Shown piece by piece: positions 20,920 to 34,185 of a stretch of 64,000 nucleotides of DNA. Positions within the stretch are counted from its first letter, which is position 1; each line of letters opens with the position of its first letter. Origin of the DNA: [Phialemoniopsis] sp. UDSM-2020 (taxonomy: Eukaryota; Ascomycota; Sordariomycetes; Thyridiales; Thyridiaceae); the NCBI GenBank assembly GCA_018873225.1, contig JAEILZ010000001.1:2046001-2110000 (forward strand), given 5' to 3'. The notes under the pieces are model-generated. The model worked only from the letters and a program-made list of their open reading frames with translations. It searched no databases and was not told the DNA's origin. A program made the position numbers and the translations under genes.

Positions 20920-23900
20920 CTAATCGCTCTCATCCTCGTCGTCGTCGTCCTCCTCGGGCTCCTCCATCTTCTTGATGAAGTTCGACATGCTATAAATTAG
21001 AAGGTCAGTGAACTGCATCGCTATGACACGGGTAGAGGCAGACTTACAAGTCGTAGAAAGCAAACTGGCTTGGTGAGGAGCCATGCGCGTATACGAAGCG
21101 ACTGGCAAGGTAGCTGCCAAAGATTGCGCTGAGGTAAGCGTCGGGAACACGCTTGATGATGGTATCGAGACCGATCTTCTTCACAAGCAGCTTGGGAAGA
21201 GCCTTTTCAAGCACCTTCCGGCGAATCGGCTCGTTAGTCCATAGGTCAGAGTGTTGAAGCTGCTCATCCAGGTCGGTGATGGCGATAGAGAGCTTGTCGG
21301 AGAGAACAGAACGAGGAGTGCCAGTCTCTTCATGCTCACGCCAGATAGCCTCAAACTCGAGCCTGGCGTTGTCCTGGATCTTCTTCTGCACGGCCTTGAC
21401 GTACTTCCGGTAGAACTTAGGAACACCGCCATTGGCATCGTGGCACATATGAGTAATGAAGTCCTCATCGTTGAAGGAGAGCGAAGCCAATACTTCAAGG
21501 GATGAAGAAGTGACACCTCCCTTGTTTGCTGAGGCATCCTTGTAAAGAATGCAACCAGCACTCTCAAGACGGAGCTTGGCGTCTTGGGTGATGAATAGGT
21601 TGGCTCCCTCAACTAAGTAAGGGATGACGGCCTTGCCATCCTTGATGAGCTTGTTGACGGAGACAAGGTCAATAGATTCGGGACGGCCACCACACGGGAC
21701 AAACACATCCGTCAATCCACTATCGCGGAGATGATAGGTGTTGCGGAAAGATGTACCGTTGGCAACGACCTCGCCTGTGGGGAGAGTGATGTTGCTGTCC
21801 TCGCAAAGAACCCGGAAACCGTCCTTGGAAAGTTTGGAGATGTCGAACTGAGCGATCATCACACGGTTCTTGGCCAAACGGTACAGCTCGTTCTTGTCGA
21901 TACCGTTGGGGTCGACAAGGACACCAGAACCGTCGACGATAGAGGTGTACTTCTCGTTGCTAAGCAGGATCTCGTTGCTGCCTAGGTCGCCATCGGGACC
22001 ACCAGTCTGCATCTTCCTCACGGTAGAAGGATCGAGTTCTAGCTTTCGATAGATACCTTTGACGTACTCACGAACAGACAGCGTCGTCATGCCGTACTCG
22101 TCGTGGGGGATGCCACCCAGCTTGGGCGACTTGCCAGTGAAGAAGGACTTCCACCAAGGGGCACCACGAACACGGGCATGCTCCGTAGCCCAGTCGACTA
22201 GACTGGCAGTGTTCTCATCAGGACCCATGAAGATGATCTCTTCCTTGCCGTAGCGGTCAACGATGGGGTTCTTAATACCGGGCGTCTCAGCTGGCAAGAG
22301 CAGATCGAGAATACTGTCGATGTACTTCTCGAACGCCTCTGTCGCCTTGTCTTGCTGCTTGGGATCAAGAAGAATGACACCCTTGGAACCGCCCTCAGGA
22401 ATGTCCTTATTCTTGCGCTGCTGCGTGCTGGCCAGACCGTAGTTCTCATCGAAGAGGTTGCGCGCGTTGATAGAGTAGGCTTCCTTGCTGCGGGACTTGA
22501 CAATACGGATGCCGCCGCGAGCAATGTCTCTGAAGCGAAGGTGGAAACCTCGAGACTCCGAGGTGATGACCAAGAACATGCCGTAGAGGCGCCTGGGGTA
22601 CTCAAACTCTGGCAAGAACGAAGGGTCGAGACGGAAGCTGAGGGCGACCTTGGTGGGAGTGAAGTAGTTCGTCTTGAGGACGGCATTGTTGAAGACGCGG
22701 AAGGCAGTCATGACCATCTCGTCGTGCTCATTGTCAACCGTCTTGGTGATCTGCTCCTTAAGCATGGCGTCTGAGAGGACTTCCACCTGCGGGGTGGGTG
22801 CAATGGAGTGTCCGTTCTCTTGAGCGCCGACCGGCAGATGGACGCTGGCAAACGATGCGTACAAAGCCCGCACAAGCTTGGGGTAAGATGCAATGATCTC
22901 CAGGATGTAATCGGGCGTGAAGGTTTCCGATCGCAGACGGCGCTTCAACCGGGAAAGCAGCATGGCATGGACATTGTTCTCGGGGTCCAGCACCTCGGAC
23001 AATGATGCGTACTCCGAACCTAGACGATTCAGGAAATGCTGCACGAACACCCACACGCAGTGTCCATAAATGGACTCTTGAATGCTCAACTCGCCTGAGG
23101 CAAACGAGCGCTGTAGTTTGTTCTGAGGCACGCAGTAAAGGAGGGAAATCTCCTTGGTGATCTGGTGGATAGACTCATCCAGGGGAGGGAAGTCGCCCTC
23201 GAGGTTGGCAGCGGGACGCAGATAGATACTCATGACAGTAATGCCGTTAGAGAATTGCTCCACATACTTCCTGGAGCTGGTCACGCCGTAGTAGTGGTAC
23301 AAATCGCTGAGCGAGCTGAAGATGCCTCGCGCGGTCCTGGCGCGGAAGGCAACGACAAGACGCTTCTCCGGGGAGCCCTCCATATCGTACACCTCGATGA
23401 CAGGTCCTGTCCTGGTGACGGCAAGATCAATGATCTCTTGATAGATCTGCTTTGTGTTCTTGGTAGCCTTTGCGAAGAACATGCGGTCGCTGATGACCTG
23501 CAGGCGAGTTTCCGTAGGGTCCGCATTCGGGTCGGCGAACTGGCATTGGTAGACGAAGTAGCAGCGAAGAGATGCCTTGCCACTGTCTAGGACACCCGGG
23601 GAACGGAAGGTCTCGACACGGTATCGCTTGGAAGTCTCGGCGCCATCCAAATACTTGGCTTCGAGCCTGGTCTCATATCGAGGACCGGCCAAAGCGGTCC
23701 TGCCGGGTACGTTGGTATCGATGTAGATGGCATGATCTGAGGCCTCCATGTCCAGGCGGATCTCTTCTCGCTTGTCCTCGCGGGAGTTGGCCGCAACCTT
23801 GGCGGCATAGAGGGAGGTGATGTGGTTGGCGATGACCTGGGCGGTCTCGAGCTGGAAATAGACATCATCGATGCCGAGCTCGTTGTAGAACCAGTTGATC

Positions 23901-24286
23901 TGGTTCTCAATGAGAGATTCGGGAATCCATTGAGCCTTGCTGATTACTTGCTTGACTACAGATAACAGTCAGTAAATCTGTGCGATACATTGGGTCGTGC
24001 AAAACTTACCAGCCTGCATCTGCTCGTCTCGTCCTGCAAACTCGAGGGCGATGTATCCCACTGTCGCGGAGCGCAGTACCCGACGGCCATTGCCATTTTC
24101 GTTGTTCTTGAGGTGAACGCTGATGTGGCTAGGCTGAGGAGAAGGACCTCGGCTCGGCTGGTCCTTCACGTTATCGACAAGCTTGTTGGTGGGCGTAGGG
24201 GAGTCCATGGTGTAGGTATCGCGCAGTGCGAAAGGATCTGTATACTCTGGAAAAGCAGTCGCAGAGTTAGCCACTGGAGTTGCCAT
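20920..24286 (-). CDS. GDH2: NAD-specific glutamate dehydrogenase, large type
   Basis: Exons (minus): 24286-24010, 23955-21048, 20989-20920, giving 1084 aa, close to the roughly 1040-1090 aa of the 115-kDa fungal class. It oxidatively deaminates glutamate to 2-oxoglutarate and ammonium with NAD+, feeding carbon from amino acids. The long N-terminal half is regulatory (ACT-like segments). The catalytic half holds GGSKGVILLDP (substrate region), the dinucleotide-binding stretch around DGSGVLVDPNGID, FVPCGGRPESID, and ANKGGVTSSSLEVLASL. The last short exon adds an acidic tail (EEPEEDDDDEDESD). The start at 24286 is the first in-frame ATG; upstream in-frame codons are open but lack ATG. A short uORF overlaps this start (24425-24267). 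Confidence 0.95.
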
Positions 24287-24425
24287 GATGTCTTTGACCA
24301 GCCCACCGCCAGCCTGGCAAGTGCGTGTGACAAGAGTAGAGCAGGGAAATGTGCCGCAACATTGGAAACCAGGTTGTCGAGACAAGGGGATGATATGGGT
24401 TTTGGGGATCTTGCAAACAAGGCAT
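24267..24425 (-). promoter_or_regulatory. Candidate uORF overlapping the GDH2 start codon
   Basis: An ATG at 24425 opens a 52-codon frame that ends at 24267, beyond the GDH2 ATG and out of frame with it. If it is in the mature leader it would be expected to damp GDH2 translation. A leader intron could remove it, so its presence in the mRNA is unproven. Confidence 0.2.
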
Positions 24426-27400
24426 TGCCTCTGCCTGGGAGGCCTGACGACCAGACAACCACGTGCTGAAGCAACTCATCTCTGTGGTTATCAGGCTCAA
24501 CATCCCACTAAGGAAAACCAGGCAGACGGCAGGAACAGTAGTGCAGGATATGGGACCGCTTGTATGCAAGAGAAGGAATTTGCGTTATCTCGCAACCGGT
24601 ATGTGGGTGTTGGGAGTCCATCGCAAGGAGAGTTCGAGGTGCAGATAAGGGCCCGTCCCGAGCTGCAGGAACCAGGTCTAATTCGCGTACGTACCTTATG
24701 CGGTGGTAATGATTGCGCAATCGTCCAGCCGATTACGTCCGATATTGTGACTTCTTGCTTCTTGCAAGTTTCGAGATGGTATTTGCGATCCGGGATCGAA
24801 TACAACGGCGGAAGCGGTTTGCTTTGTTGTGTGGTCGAGTCAAGCAAGGCAAGGGAGCTTCTCGATCGATTTGGACTGCGGGGGAGGGAAGTAGCAATTG
24901 TAGGGGTAGAACTTGGGCCCGTATTAGCAATTGCGCAACGTGCAAAAGGGAAGAAGGCCGAAAAGCGCTCGAATATAACCCAGGAAGGAGCTACTCACCT
25001 TTTGGAGAATTCAGTTCGTTCGTATAACCATCGTATCTTCGGGCAGTGCTGCTGCCGTGTCAGTTTCAGCAGCTGGGCAACAACTCGAGGGCCACATGGG
25101 AAACGGAAAAAGCACCGCTGATGTCAGTTGCCCCCAAGCACTTGCATGGGGGGTGCATGGGTGCCGCAGCAAGCCGAGCTGCAGGGCCAGGCCCAGCTAG
25201 TGCTGCTCCTGGAGGGGCAAAAGCCAAGCCGGGCGCGTCTGGTAACACGCCACACTGAGGCTACAGAGCGGCCGACATCCACTCAAGAGGAAGTTCACTC
25301 CTGACAGCTCCTAGGCAAGCAACACCGACAATGCCTCGCCGAGCAACAATGGCATGTTTGCGCGCGAATCAAGTGGTCGCAAGTCGACAGTGAGGATAAC
25401 GACAAGGGACAGCAACAAGGGGGCAGCTTTCTTGGGCAGCAAAGGCGGGATCCAAACGTACCTGTATTAGGAGTTGGTGACAGCAAAGAACAGCGTGTAG
25501 AAAGCTGTGCGGCAGAGCTGCAAGCTAGGAGGAAGACTCAATTCGTATTATAGGAATGTAGGAGAGAGTGATTGGTGATCCCCAGAGAGGTGGTTTTCCA
25601 TGGGAGCTGGAGAAGCCTTAGCTGTACGGGGGACACGAGCTCCCTTTATATGGCACAGCGAAACAAGTTGGATCCTCGAGGTACCACACGCCCGCTCCGT
25701 GCCTCCTTGGTCGTCCCCTCGTCAATACTCGACGATACCTCGCTGTCGTCTGGCAAGGGCAACGGAGTCCATAGAAAAATCTAACCAGTCACCCGGAGCC
25801 AACGGCCAGTGAGCGGTCGTCATGATCTCAATATGCTTTAACATTAGCAAATCGAGAGACACGCTATGCCTCTTGGAGGGCACGACGCAGGCCCACTCGC
25901 TGGGGCCCTCCACCCCTAGAGGCCAGGTCCGGTACCTGACGCTGTGCCTGGGGCTCCATAGCGCCCAGAGGTTCCGGGAACGTACCTAAACCCCAGACTT
26001 GCCGGCTATTCGAGGCTCTAACTCTGCAAGTACACAAGTCGAGAATACCTCTTTGAGGCGTTTGCTCTTACACGAGCGGGCGTTGCACGTTCCTGTTATC
26101 TCTCCTGCATGGTTCCAAAGGTTTCCTCGAATTGCATTTGTTCCCTGCAATTGATAGGAAAAGGAACACTCGAGGTACCTAACGCAACCCGGAGTGGGTC
26201 ACAGGTTTTCTGTATCATTCCAGAAGAGCAGTCCGCTGCTGTTTGAAAGAGGCCTCAGTGAGTGAAGATTTGGGTCCCAAGCCAGTTTTGAGGCCCCACA
26301 GTATCCGATGGACTGTGTGCGGCCAGATGTTTCCAACGAGTCAAGATGACATGAGCTTGAGGGTGTAAACTCGTTGGATCTTCCAGGCGTTCTCCTACAT
26401 GAGGAGGTTGCATTGCTTTGATTGCCAAGAGCCTCTACATAGTGACGGGCATGGCTAATGGTACGAGACTTGTCATGAAGATTTACCTGTCTCCAGGTTG
26501 TGTTGTCAGTGTAAGTCGCAAGGATGGGGTTCGGTCTCCGTTTGCAGCGCAAAGCACGCGCCGCCAGGGAATCACAATCCAGTCTTTGGAGACCGCAATT
26601 GCTTTTGGCGTACCACAAAACTAGGTCAAATGATCCATGGCACTTTTACAAGTGAAGTTCCCCAGTACAGGGGTTCCGGTCTTACCGCCTTTTCTTTCTG
26701 TTGAAGTTTTGAAACCACCATCCGGGTACGTACCGAAATAGCTGACAGGCAGCCCCGCGATGGAGCGTCGTGTGGTGCCCCAACTGAGTGCTCCAAATGA
26801 GAGTTTTTGGAGACACCAACACCGGAATCTCGATCAACCTTTGCAACCTCCTGTCCCCAAAGCAAAATGGCTCTTTCCGGGGTCAAGTGGATGCGTTTAG
26901 ACGGCGGGAAGGACACCCTTGGTCGCCCCAACAAAAATCAGAAACTTGCAAAAGCTCGTGATGTGTAAAAAGTGCGTGATACCGGCGCAAATGTACGTAA
27001 GAGCCCAGAGTCGGGGCTTGACTCCGTGTCCACCGGTATGCACCGGCGGGCGGCTGACCCACCAGCCCCTCGCCTGGGCGCCATAAAGGGAGTTTTCATT
27101 ACCCCCAGATTATTCCATCGTGCATGGGTCTACTCCGTAAACGAAGCACGGGACCTAACCGGTTCGACGCCAGGAGTTCTGTTGTCCAGCCGAAACGACC
27201 TGTTGTTGCATGACCGAGTAAGATGTAATGAGTTGTTTTTTTCTCTCTCTCTTGTCGCCATCTGGACTCGGTAATGCCATGGGCCCGAGAGATGATGGGA
27301 TCTCTGACCGACTCTTGGCAAATTTCGCATAAGAGGTCCACGAGAGCATCTAGACAAGCAACAGTCTCCTTAGAAGGGTGGGCTCTTGTCAAGTCTGGAA

Positions 27401-29104
27401 TCCACGCGGGAAACCCTGACCAGATAATCCCGCCCTGTTCGGGACCTGTCAGCGCTCTTGTGGAATAGTTTCTCTCAGGCCAAGGGAGAGATTGCCAACA
27501 GAAAGTGCCGGTGCTTGAGTCCGGGGTGCGTTGGCAGCACCTTGCGCCCCGCCTGGAACGCTAAGGGGATCCCAAAGGCCGTCACGGGGCATTTTTTGGG
27601 GAGATTACGGTGAGTGTAGGCCCTGTACCGGTAGCATCGGTCAGCGGCCCTTTTGCAGCTCAGCCCTGGCCCACGATGTCAAATGACACGAAATGGACGT
27701 TCTAGACGCCAATCCCACAAAAAGCCCCCTTCACCGTTGCCAGGCCAGGTGGCCAGTCTGTACAAGTAGTGTCTGTGTGTACCCGATCTGAGAAGTTCTG
27801 GGGCGCCATGCTGGCTGGTTGATCTTCAGGAACCCGCTGCAATCTGCTGGTACCTGGCGCTACCCTGCCGAGGATCAATTGGATCCCATGCCACTGAAAT
27901 TTGACGAACGGGAGCCAGGGTCGCACAGCCTCGTTCAGCTGGACAAAAATGTCACGAGGCAACGCTCAGAACTGTTTACCATCGTGACATTTTCTTTGGA
28001 ATGAGATGCTCAAGAAAAAGCAAGACAATGCCCTTGTGACTCATGGCCAGAGCGTCGGCTCAACGCCGCTTGAGAGGCTCATTCAGGATCCCAGAAACGG
28101 CAAGGATCTCGGATCGGTCTCCAGGCTTGCCAGGTTAGTTTCATGTATCTAAGTAACTACTTGCTTATCATAATAGTGGATTGATCCAAATGCCCAGCAA
28201 ATCCGTCTAACCCTATCATATCCTATCAAGGGAATGGCCGGTTGTAAGGGGAATGTCCTTGCGGATAGTCGAGGCGCCAAGCGTGGTCCGTCACCATGTA
28301 AGTGCACACCGGGCTTATCATCAGCCTTGTAACAGAGTGATATAAACAGAAAACCTGTTATCTACGAGGCCGGTAAAGCAATCCTGTCGGCGACTACCTG
28401 TGACCATCTTAGACAGTCGCCGAACAGTATCGCATCCATGTTCGACCTTGCATTTCCATTGTTGTCCAAGATCCATAACGCCGTATCCTATTGCCTGTAC
28501 ATGCAGCATACCTCGAAGTTCACGATCACCTCCATGGCATTGAATCCTCATCTTTGTAGTCAAGGGGTGGAGACGATTACGAAATCGCTCATGGCCCCAT
28601 CATGCCCTTGACGTGTTTTGCAACCCAAAGGTATCTTGAGGTTCTACGGTACGTACCTCAAAACAAGGACACGATAGCAACAAATACGTACAAGGAGTCA
28701 AACTCTGCTGCCCGAAATAGAAGTCCACGCAGAAGGAGTTTCGAGTTGGTTGGTTACGCGCGGATGGTGTGGAGCATGAAAAAAGCCGCAACCCGGCCGG
28801 CGCCGGTTTGTGTGGAGAAGACAACCCTCCTCGGATCAAGGACCTGCGATCTCCAAGGGCAGCCATGATGAATGGGGAAAGCTAACGCGCTACCACTCAC
28901 CGACGAAGGAAGTATCCAACGGGGAATAACTTGAAAATTCTTCAATGCAAGGTTAACGCACTGCCACACCGTCTAAAGCCGGCGTCCTTTACAAGGAGCA
29001 GAGTTGTGGTGATAAGAAAAATTTTCGACAGAAAGGGAGCGGCCCCAGATATTTCGTCATCTCTGTGCAGGTCGGGTCCAATCTCCTCACAGTGCACCAC
29101 AACC
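24287..29104. other. Large gene-poor region between GDH2 and kynureninase
   Basis: 4.8 kb between divergent start codons, by far the longest gap here. It holds both promoters and possibly long spliced leaders. I found no homologous coding segment. It is dotted with splice-donor-like GTACGTAC palindromes (24686-24693, about 26724-26731 and 28649-28656) and with GGTACCT words (about 25935, 26173 and 27850). A 278-codon plus-strand ORF at 24285-25121 has no recognisable domain and is antisense to the GDH2 leader. No tRNA or transposon was recognised. Confidence 0.45.
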
Positions 29105-30674
29105 ATGTCCGCCGCCGCCGCCAACCCCAGACGTGAGGAAGCCCGGGCATTGGACCGGGATGATCCACTCAGCTTCACCCGCAAGGAATTCGCAGTCCCG
29201 ACGAAAGCCGACCTGGCAAGTACACGGCTGCAGGTGAAAGGTTAGTTAGTTCCGCACACTCCTCTTAGATGCACGAGCGTGTGGCCGGCCTCAGTCTGGG
29301 GTATGGGATCCGAATTTCTGACCCGTTTTGGCAGACCTTGCCGAGACGGCGGCTACCCCGGCTGGGGAGGATGCTAGCACCTACCTCTGCGGAAACTCCC
29401 TCGGCCTCCAGCCCCGAAGGACTGCCAAGCGGCTTCAGCAGTATCTCAGTACCTGGGCGACCCAGGCTGTACAAGGCCACTTCAAGCGTTTGGATGAGTC
29501 CCCACTGCCGACATGGCTCGATGCCGACGCCCAGGCGGCCGAGATGATAGCGCCGGTGGTCGGCGCCGAGATTTCGGAGGTGGCTGTCATGCAGACACTG
29601 ACAGCTAATCTGCACTTCCTGCTGTCCGCCTTCTACCGCCCTGACATCAAGGGGAGGCACAAGATCATCCTGGAGAGCAAAGCATTCCCAAGTGATCATG
29701 TACGTTTGCTGCACCTCCGTGCTCCTCCAGGACTTACACCATGACTAACACGACACTATTAGTTTGCAGTGGAGACCCAGATCCGGCATCATGGCCTATC
29801 GCCCGAGAGCTCCATGGTGACCATAGAGTCTCAGACCGCTGCCAAGACCGCCATGACCACAGATGACATACTGGCCGTCATATCCGCCCATGCCGACACG
29901 ACCGCCGTCCTGCTGCTGCCCGGCATCCAGTACTACACCGGCCAGTTCCTGGACATCCCCACAATCACCACGTTTGCCCGGAAGCACGGCATCTTTGTGA
30001 TCTGGGACCTGGCGCACGCGGTCGGCAATGTGCCCCTGCGCCTGCACGACTGGAACGTCGACGCGGCCGCGTGGTGCACCTACAAGTACCTCAACGGGGG
30101 TCCCGGTTGCATCGGCGGCCTGTTTGTCCACTCCCGGAACAGCCAGGTGACCAGCCAGGTCACCGACGAGAGGCCCGAAGAGGGCTACCCCAACCGTCTC
30201 GCGGGCTGGTGGGGTAACGACAAGTCGACGCGCTTCGTCATGGCCAACAAGTTCCACCCGGTGCCGGGCGCCGCCGGTTTCCAGCTGAGCAACCCGAGCA
30301 TCCTGGACATCACCAGCCTGTGTGCCTCGCTTGAGGTGTTTGAGCTTGCTGGCGGAATGGACGCGCTGCGGAAGAAGTCCCTCAAGCTTACGGCTTACTT
30401 GGAATCTCTATTGAATGAGATGCCCGAGAAACACCTCTTCAAGATCATCACGCCATCTGACCCCCAGCAACGAGGCGCACAACTGAGTCTGCTCCTCGCA
30501 GAGAGTCTGCTCGATACGGTCATGGAAGGACTGCAGGCGGAAGGTGTCATCGTTGACGAGAGAAGACCGGATGTGATCCGCGTCGCACCAGCGCCGCTGT
30601 ACAACACTTTTGAAGACTGCTTTAACTTCGTAGAGGTGTTCGGCAGCGCCTTGAGAAAGGCTAGCACGTCATAG
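29105..30674 (+). CDS. BNA5: Kynureninase
   Basis: Exons 29105-29240, 29335-29699, 29763-30674, giving 470 aa. It is a cytosolic PLP enzyme that cleaves kynurenine or 3-hydroxykynurenine to (3-hydroxy)anthranilate plus alanine, in tryptophan catabolism and de novo NAD+ synthesis. Visible are [11 protein letters not shown] near the N-terminus, [10 protein letters not shown], the fold-type I aspartate in [12 protein letters not shown], and the PLP lysine at about residue 275 in [11 protein letters not shown]. The later GWWGN block and FQLSNPS are also family-typical. Length matches fungal BNA5. No other tryptophan-pathway gene lies in the window. Confidence 0.95.
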
Positions 30675-31764
30675 AGCGAATGAGGACATGACATCTTACA
30701 ACCATGCGTGATGTCGTGACCCATCATCCCATTACCTGTGCTGTCCAAGAACAGGGATAGACTTACAGATACGAGGAAACGTAGACTGTGACTTGAAACT
30801 TGTGAGACATCATTGAGTGATCCCGTGGTGAATCCAAAAGCTGCAATGCGACATGCTATGCAAACAACGGGCAGCCCTTTGACGGTATTGTCGGGTCTGC
30901 TTCGCACGATCGTAGTACATCCGTGCAAACCTACTTCGCGAAGCCGAACGCAGCAACGCATGCAAGCCATGCTTCACACGTGGCAATTGCCGCATTGATC
31001 ACGGAAGCTAAGAACCATCCATGCTGGTGTAGAGTATCTGGTGATTAGATGTAGCATGAGCATAGTTTTCATCGTGCTAAAGCCAAAACAATTGGCATCG
31101 GAGGTGTGCTATCGAGGCGGCTATCAGGCGCATAAGCCTCACGGCAATGGCATTGCATTGCAGATGATCTCCCCTGAGCCCTCTGGAGATTGCAGCGTAG
31201 CAATTAAAGAAGATGGGCGATCACATGTGGATCGGAGCACTCCCATCACCCCCGCAAAATGCCCATTCTCCATGATATTCCCCGCTAAAGCAAGCCTCCC
31301 GCACCGCACAGGACATGCGGGAGCACCCACACCACACTGATCCGACACAGAACATGCAAGGCACATCGTGACTCCAAATCACAACGTCCAATCTTGCACG
31401 AGCCCGTCCATTCTTGGATACTACCCTCCCATTTCCCCCCAAGAAACAAACATCTCATTATTGGCTCACCATTATCGCTATGAGCAAGCAATAACCCTGA
31501 CAGACCTTTCAAAGGGAACCAACCACCGCCTGCCTCTGACGGTAGGCAGGTGGGGAGTCCGGGGGTCGGCAGCACTCTGGCTGGCACAGGAGCTCGATTC
31601 GCGCACATTCTATACCTCGGGAACCCTATAACGGACCGGATAGAAAATATATGTATATATATAAAGGCACAATGGCTGGTCCTGTGCCGTCATCCCCAAG
31701 CCGCCACGCGCGCGAGGCCAGCAGCAGCAGCACCTTGTCCTTCAAGCGCATCCGGTCGGCCATC
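30675..31764. other. Intergenic region, kynureninase to GH78
   Basis: 1.1 kb with the kynureninase 3' UTR and the GH78 promoter. Only random-looking short ORFs are present apart from the TATA element listed separately. Confidence 0.5.
31652..31666 (+). promoter_or_regulatory. TATA element of the GH78 gene
   Basis: A TATATATATAAA run lies about 100 bases before the ATG at 31765. Its position argues that upstream in-frame ATGs at 31651 and 31672 are not the main start. Confidence 0.5.
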
Positions 31765-34185
31765 ATGAGATCGCCGCGCGCCAGCATTCTCGCCGTCCTC
31801 GTCGCCGCCGCCGCCCTCGCCGTGGCCGCGCCGAGCCCGCAGCAAAAGGTCATGGACAACAACGACACCAGCTGGCAGCGCTTCGTGCGCGCGCCGGCAT
31901 CGCGCTCTGTCAAGCCCGCCCGCATTTACCAGACGGCCGGAGACGTGGTCAACCCGGACAGCCTGCTGGACGCAAGTGCGGACGGTGGGTCGGGCCCGAC
32001 CATTCTGACACGCCAGGGTGCGAGCGATAAAGTGCCCACGGTCGTGATCGACTTTGGCCTCAATGTGGCAGGCCTCCTGCAGATCGACTTTGCAGGCTCG
32101 ACCACTACCGGCCGGTGGGCCGGTGATGCCAGCAATGAAGAGGAATCAGAGCTGCTTACTGTCCAGAAACGGGACTCCGCGCCAAGGCCCGGACTGAGAT
32201 TAGCATTCTCCGAGACTTTGCAGTTCCTTACGGACCGGAGTGACTTCTCAAGATCGGATAACGCGGCTGGGGTAGGTCCTCTGATTACTAGACTTTCGCC
32301 CGTCTGAGCTAATCAGATGGCAGGACAAGAAGCTTACTGCAGGTACGGACCAGGTAAGTAATTAATGTTGAGCTATTAATCATATTTTTTCCAGTACTGA
32401 GCTGAGATGGTCGCAGATCGCGGTAAAGCAAGGGGCATACACTTGGACAGACCAGTTAGGCTGCGAAAACGGCACTCAAGTCTGTGCCGACGGCCTCCAC
32501 GGATTCCGCTACGTCAAGATATACCTAGATGCACTAGACTCTGACGCCCCTCACACGACCTCTACCGGGTCTATTGGCATCAAAGCCGTGAGGCTGCTGT
32601 ATTCCGGTTACCTTGGCACTCCGGACACTTTCACCGGCCACTTCGAGTGTTCGGACCCGGACATCACCCAGTGGTGGTACGACGCTGTCTACACCAACGA
32701 CATGTGTACCGATGTGTTTCGTGCTAATGACACGGAACCTCGCGATGCCACGAGCCCAACATTGCTCGGCAAGCTCGTTCTCCACGACGGACCCAAACGT
32801 GACCGAGATCCATACGTTGGAGATCTTGCGGTTTCTGCCTTGACCTCTTACTTGAGTCACGACGTTCCTGAGGCGTCCAGAAATGTACTCGAGGACTTAG
32901 CCATCCATCAACGAGACGATGGGTGGATCCCTCCTGCCAGCATGTAAGTGAAATCAGCTGCCAAGTAACTTAAAGACGATGCTCATCATGGTTTAGCAAC
33001 TCGTATACACTGCCGCTATTTGACTACCCGCTCTGGTGGGTTGTCTGCAGTTGCGAGCATGTCATGTACACTGGAAATCTCTCGTTCTTGCAGACCTACT
33101 ACTCTACCATGGTGAAGACGCTCGACGTCTTTTATTCAGCTCACACCAACGAGGACACAGGTCTCATTGAGCGTGAAGGATATGGCGACTTCGCCTTCCT
33201 CCCGAGGAGTGGTGCGGTGACGTATTACAATGCGCTGTACGTTCATGCCCTCAAAACCGCCGCAAACATGGCAGAGTGGCTGGATAAAGATGGCGACGCT
33301 TCACGATGGAGAAGCCGGGCAAACGCCGTCGGCCCTGCTCTGATCAAGCGCAACTGGGATGCTAAAGCAGGTGCCTTCTTTGACGGTGGGCCGTGCAATG
33401 ACCAGGAAATTTGCCCAGTCCACGCACAGGACGGCAACAGCTTGGCCATTCTGTCTGGCGTTTCCTCGAACTCCTCGAGCAAAGCTTCCCCAGAGTCTAT
33501 TCTTGACTACATGACAAGCTCAATGGCCCGGGAGTATGGCAATGCCTTCTACGACAGCAGCATCCTGGACCCTGGCTCCGATTTTGGGAACCGGGTGTAC
33601 GCTTTCATTTCCTACTTTGAGCTCGCTGCGCGGTTCTCCATCGCGTCCTCGCCAAGGATTGTGGAGAGCGCATTCGAGGAGCTGAAGCGCTTGTACGGCT
33701 GGATGGCAAAGAACGACCCAAAGGTGACGTTCTGGGAGGGCATCGGAGCCGGTGGAGAACCGTACGAGGGAGGGTTCACCAGTATGGCTCACGGTTGGTC
33801 GACTGGAATCGTGCCGCTCATGATGAATTATGTGTTGGGTGTAACTCCAATGGGGCCGGGGTTCAAGGAGTGGAGCGTCCGCCCCGTGCCGGGCGATCTC
33901 GCATGGGCAAAGGGTGCGGTGCCTACCCCTGGCGGCGGTATTGTCGTGCAATGTCAGATGGCTGGCGGCGGCCGCAGCGGCCTCTTTTGGATGGAGGTGA
34001 CCTCGCCAGAGGGCACTACGGGATCGATTTCTGTCCCAATACCAGAGGAGGGGAAGGCGTTGACGGTGAACGGGGATCTCGTGTTTGACGCGGAGAAGAG
34101 TTTCATTGATAGAGATGTCCAGCACGACGACGGCTTTGTCACTGTGAAGGTCACAGGCGGCAAGCACGTCTTTGTGGTCGAATGA
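31765..34185 (+). CDS. Secreted alpha-L-rhamnosidase-like glycosidase (GH78)
   Basis: Exons 31765-32271, 32324-32353, 32417-32943, 32997-34185, giving 750 aa; exon 2 is only 30 bases. The chosen start gives a textbook signal peptide (RASILAVLVAAAALAVAA) and lies downstream of a TATA element; an ATG at 31672 would add 31 residues and hide it. It is an extracellular six-hairpin glycosidase releasing L-rhamnose from plant glycosides or pectin side chains. It has an N-terminal beta-rich part, then the GH78 acid motif region VLHDGPKRDRDPYVGDL (about 302), EREGYGDF, and an (alpha/alpha)6 part with TFWEG (catalytic base region, about 599) and SMAHGWSTG. A C-terminal beta-sandwich closes it. A GH78-family rhamnosidase is the best call; the exact linkage is unknown. 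Confidence 0.88.

Noticed and set aside
24285..25121. 278-codon plus-strand ORF
   Set aside because: It begins antisense to the GDH2 start codon, has no recognisable motif or protein-like periodicity, and lies in the GDH2 leader and promoter. Length alone is not enough.
26972..27274. 100-codon plus-strand ORF in the large gap
   Set aside because: No homology recognised, no splice context and no promoter feature; comparable to chance.
31651..31764. Longer N-terminus for the GH78 protein
   Set aside because: The ATG at 31651 overlaps the TATA run, and the 31672 start would bury the signal peptide; the start at 31765 fits both promoter and secretion.
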